Shown here piece after piece: positions 62,530 through 64,000 of a stretch of DNA of 64,000 nt. This DNA is from Campylobacter showae CSUNSWCD (GTDB lineage: Bacteria > Campylobacterota > Campylobacteria > Campylobacterales > Campylobacteraceae): assembly GCF_000313615.1 (NCBI RefSeq), contig NZ_AMZQ01000005.1, positions 62,001-126,000 on the forward strand, read 5' to 3'. Each line of letters begins with the position of its first letter. Within the stretch, counting starts at the first letter, position 1. A program made the position numbers and the translations under genes. The notes below the pieces were generated by a model. The model was not told where the DNA came from. It did not search any database and was given only the letters and a program-made list of their open reading frames with translations.

Positions 62530-62871
62530 ATGCATGAACTAAGCATAGTGCAAAGCCTAGTGGCGCTCTGCGAGAAAAACGCCGCCGCAAACGGCGCGAA
62601 AGAGGTTGTGCGTCTTGAAGTGCGTATCGGGCGGCTAAGCGGCGTCGAGCCTCACTATCTAGAAAGTGCATTTGAAGTCTATAAAACCGGCACGATCTGC
62701 GAAAATGCCGAGCTTGCAATTATCGTGCAAAACGTCGCCGTGGAGTGCAAAAGCTGCGGTTTTAGCGGCGAGCTTAGCGAAAACAACTTTACTTGCCCGG
62801 TTTGCGGTTCACAGGAGCTCGAGGTCACGGGCGGCGAGGATATGCACCTCATGCGCCTTGAGATGCGGTGA
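62530..62871 (+). CDS. hypA: Hydrogenase/urease nickel chaperone HypA
   Basis: Binds nickel with its N-terminal MHE and carries it to HypB. 113 residues from the ATG at 62530, required because the nickel site must be at the exact N-terminus (MHELSIVQSLV). The zinc domain has CKSCGFSG and CPVCGS, two CxxC pairs. Ribosome site AAGGAAATCC. Last gene of hypBCDEA, followed by a perfect palindromic terminator. Confidence 0.96.
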   Translation: MHELSIVQSLVALCEKNAAANGAKEVVRLEVRIGRLSGVEPHYLESAFEVYKTGTICENAELAIIVQNVAVECKSCGFSGELSENNFTCPVCGSQELEVTGGEDMHLMRLEMR

Positions 62872-62937
62872 TTTTGCCGCAAATTTTAGCTCAAATTTGA
62901 TGTTTAAATTTGAGTCGGTTTTTAAAATTTACTTCTA

Positions 62938-62963
62938 AAAACGCGTCAAATTTGACGCGTTTT
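62938..62963 (+). terminator. Perfect 26-bp palindrome, terminator of the hyp operon
   Basis: AAAACGCG (62938-62945) is matched by its exact complement at 62956-62963, and the centre is TCAAATTTGA. Every base of the 26-bp element pairs, so it can form a cruciform or a tight hairpin ending in TTTT. It follows hypA by 66 bp. Reading in either direction gives the same stem. Confidence 0.75.
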
Positions 62964-63006
62964 CCACTCTTTAAAACGCGGCAAAATAAATTTAAAAAGA
63001 AGCCAA

Positions 63007-63297
63007 ATGCCTAAATACTCATTTAAAACCATAGAGCAAATGCTGCTAAAATGCGTAGCCCAGGGCGGCAAGCCCGAGCTTAGCTTTCATCTGCGCGGTG
63101 CAGAATATATAATCATCACCTATGCGGATCGCTGCTCGTTTCAAAGATGCGCGGACGAATCCGGCGCAAATGCGAGCGGCGAGCGGTATTTTGCCACATT
63201 GCAAGAACTCTACGCCGCGCCGCAGATAGACGGGCGCTCTCTAGGGGAGCTTTGGGACGAGGCGGATGAATTTTACTGCTTTGATTTTGAGCCGTGA
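63007..63297 (+). CDS. Unknown small cytoplasmic protein
   Basis: 96 residues, no signal peptide. Features: basic N-terminus (MPKYSFKTIEQML), a core with two Cys (ADRCSFQRCADE, 41-52), then an acidic C-terminus (WDEADEFYCFDFEP). The ribosome site is modest (AAGAAG). I recognise no family. Codon use fits the neighbours. Downstream of the hypA terminator and just upstream of another unknown gene, with which it may be co-transcribed. A role is not predictable. Confidence 0.6.
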   Translation: MPKYSFKTIEQMLLKCVAQGGKPELSFHLRGAEYIIITYADRCSFQRCADESGANASGERYFATLQELYAAPQIDGRSLGELWDEADEFYCFDFEP

Positions 63298-63353
63298 GAC
63301 CGCGAGATTTGCGCAGCACAGGCAAATGCGCGGATAAATTTGAAAGGAAATAA

Positions 63354-63899
63354 ATGGGTCCTGCTTGGAGTTACAGCGCGAAAGAGTGCAGCGCGGACGG
63401 TAAATTTAGCGCGGAATTTGATGGTCATGAGATAGCCATGGGCGCGCCGAGTTTTGGCGAGCTACGGCTTTACGCGAGCGCGGAGCTTTTGCGAGGCAGC
63501 ATAAATTTGCAAAGCGGATTTAGCGGCGACGCGAGCGCTGAGGCGCAGGATTTAAATTTGAAGCGCAAAGAAAACGGTGGCGAGAGCGAAAACGTAAAAT
63601 TTAGCCAAAGCGGCGAGATTGAGCAAATTTTACTTAGCGAGCAGGCTACGGCGTGTTTTACGTTTTCGGACGATTCGCAGTTTTTGGCATTTGCCGAGTG
63701 GACGGCTGATAAAATGCAGCTCGTAAAGGTGCTGCGGCTAGCGGACATGAGCCTAAAAACCGTTGACAGACTCCAAAGAGTCGCGGAGTTTTTATCTTTT
63801 AGGGACGGCCTACTTGAGATTTTGGACTCGCCGATTTTTATGCCCGAAAGCTTTTGGGTGGACGTTCGCGAGCTTTTTGACGATGAGATCAAAAGCTAA
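63354..63899 (+). CDS. Unknown protein with WSDD-like beta-propeller hint
   Basis: 181 residues, no signal peptide. N-terminus GPAWSYSAKECSADGKFSAEFDGHEIAMGAPSFGEL is split by beta turns; the stretch CFTFSDDSQFLAFAEWTADK looks like a WD40/TolB-type blade. Residues about 60-80 (AQDLNLKRKENGGESENVKF) are another AAATTT-coded insertion. The last part has WVDVRELFDDEI. Ribosome site AAGGAAAT is good, so translation is likely. No family assigned with confidence. About 100 bp of non-coding sequence follow to the window end. Confidence 0.6.
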   Translation: MGPAWSYSAKECSADGKFSAEFDGHEIAMGAPSFGELRLYASAELLRGSINLQSGFSGDASAEAQDLNLKRKENGGESENVKFSQSGEIEQILLSEQATACFTFSDDSQFLAFAEWTADKMQLVKVLRLADMSLKTVDRLQRVAEFLSFRDGLLEILDSPIFMPESFWVDVRELFDDEIKS

Positions 63900-64000
63900 A
63901 TTTGACGCCGCAAAACGCCCGAGCCGCTAGTGGTAAATTTGACGATAAACCGCAATCTAGGCAAGATAGCGCCGAGCACCAAAACTAGCCGTAAATTTGT

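Noticed and set aside
62408-62719. Minus-strand frame across the start of hypA
   Set aside because: Overlaps hypA on the opposite strand and shows no domain or ribosome site.
1-64000. CRISPR arrays, tRNA, rRNA, insertion sequences, prophage, toxin-antitoxin pairs
   Set aside because: I looked for regularly spaced repeats, cloverleaf-type sequences, transposase motifs and typical TA pairs and saw none.

Overview
The window is a chromosomal segment from a Campylobacter species, most likely of the oral curvus/rectus/showae type rather than thermophilic jejuni. The reasons are a moderate GC content (mid-forties by eye), extreme use of the words AAATTT and TCAAATTTGA in and between genes, -10-dominated promoters, many TTG/GTG starts, a Wolinella/Helicobacter-style uptake hydrogenase (hydABCDE) and several Campylobacter-like gene orders. 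There are no rRNAs, tRNAs, insertion sequences, phage genes or CRISPR arrays that I can see.

Layout. 1-3.9 kb: end of an RND efflux adaptor plus its permease. 4.1-7.4 kb: PepSY membrane protein and TonB siderophore receptor behind a probable Fur site. 7.7-11.5 kb: cysteine-rich Sel1/Hcp-like lipoprotein, a histidine kinase and response regulator in an operon with a small MxKDx pentapeptide-repeat secreted peptide, and an AEC permease. 11.6-16.2 kb: a MacA-MacB-TolC type tripartite exporter. 16.2-26.4 kb: housekeeping block (short CorA, tgt, a COG3400-type TrkA-domain protein, aroB, mscS, mtaB, a protease-dead FtsH-like AAA+ protein, mog, a membrane protein). 26.5-37.4 kb: dedA, then three metQ paralogues, an inserted arsR/arsP pair, metI, metN, ddh, a 47-residue membrane protein and valS. 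37.5-44.8 kb: alpha-2-macroglobulin and its partner pbpC. 44.9-46.9 kb: fumC and an unknown coiled-coil protein. 47-62.9 kb: hydrogenase region: hydABCDE-hypF, nikR, then a wedge of nhaA and a DUF2157/GDYXXLXY pair, then hypBCDEA. 63-64 kb: two unknown small proteins.

How the genes work together. The hyd genes encode a membrane-bound H2-oxidising [NiFe] hydrogenase that feeds quinone. The hyp genes build and insert the Ni-Fe(CN)2CO centre, and NikR gauges nickel. metNIQ imports methionine; the metQ cluster has its own promoter, a Met-rich leader peptide and competing hairpins that look like an attenuator. arsR/arsP sits between metI and metQ, with its own strong -35/-10 promoter, as though inserted into an older metNIQQQ operon.

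The observations I think most deserve follow-up are the metQ leader attenuator, the MxKDx peptide/two-component operon with a tandem response-regulator box, the FtsH-like protein with HExxH replaced by YQGAK, and coding expansions built from AAATTT words, which may connect to RAATTY-dependent DNA uptake.
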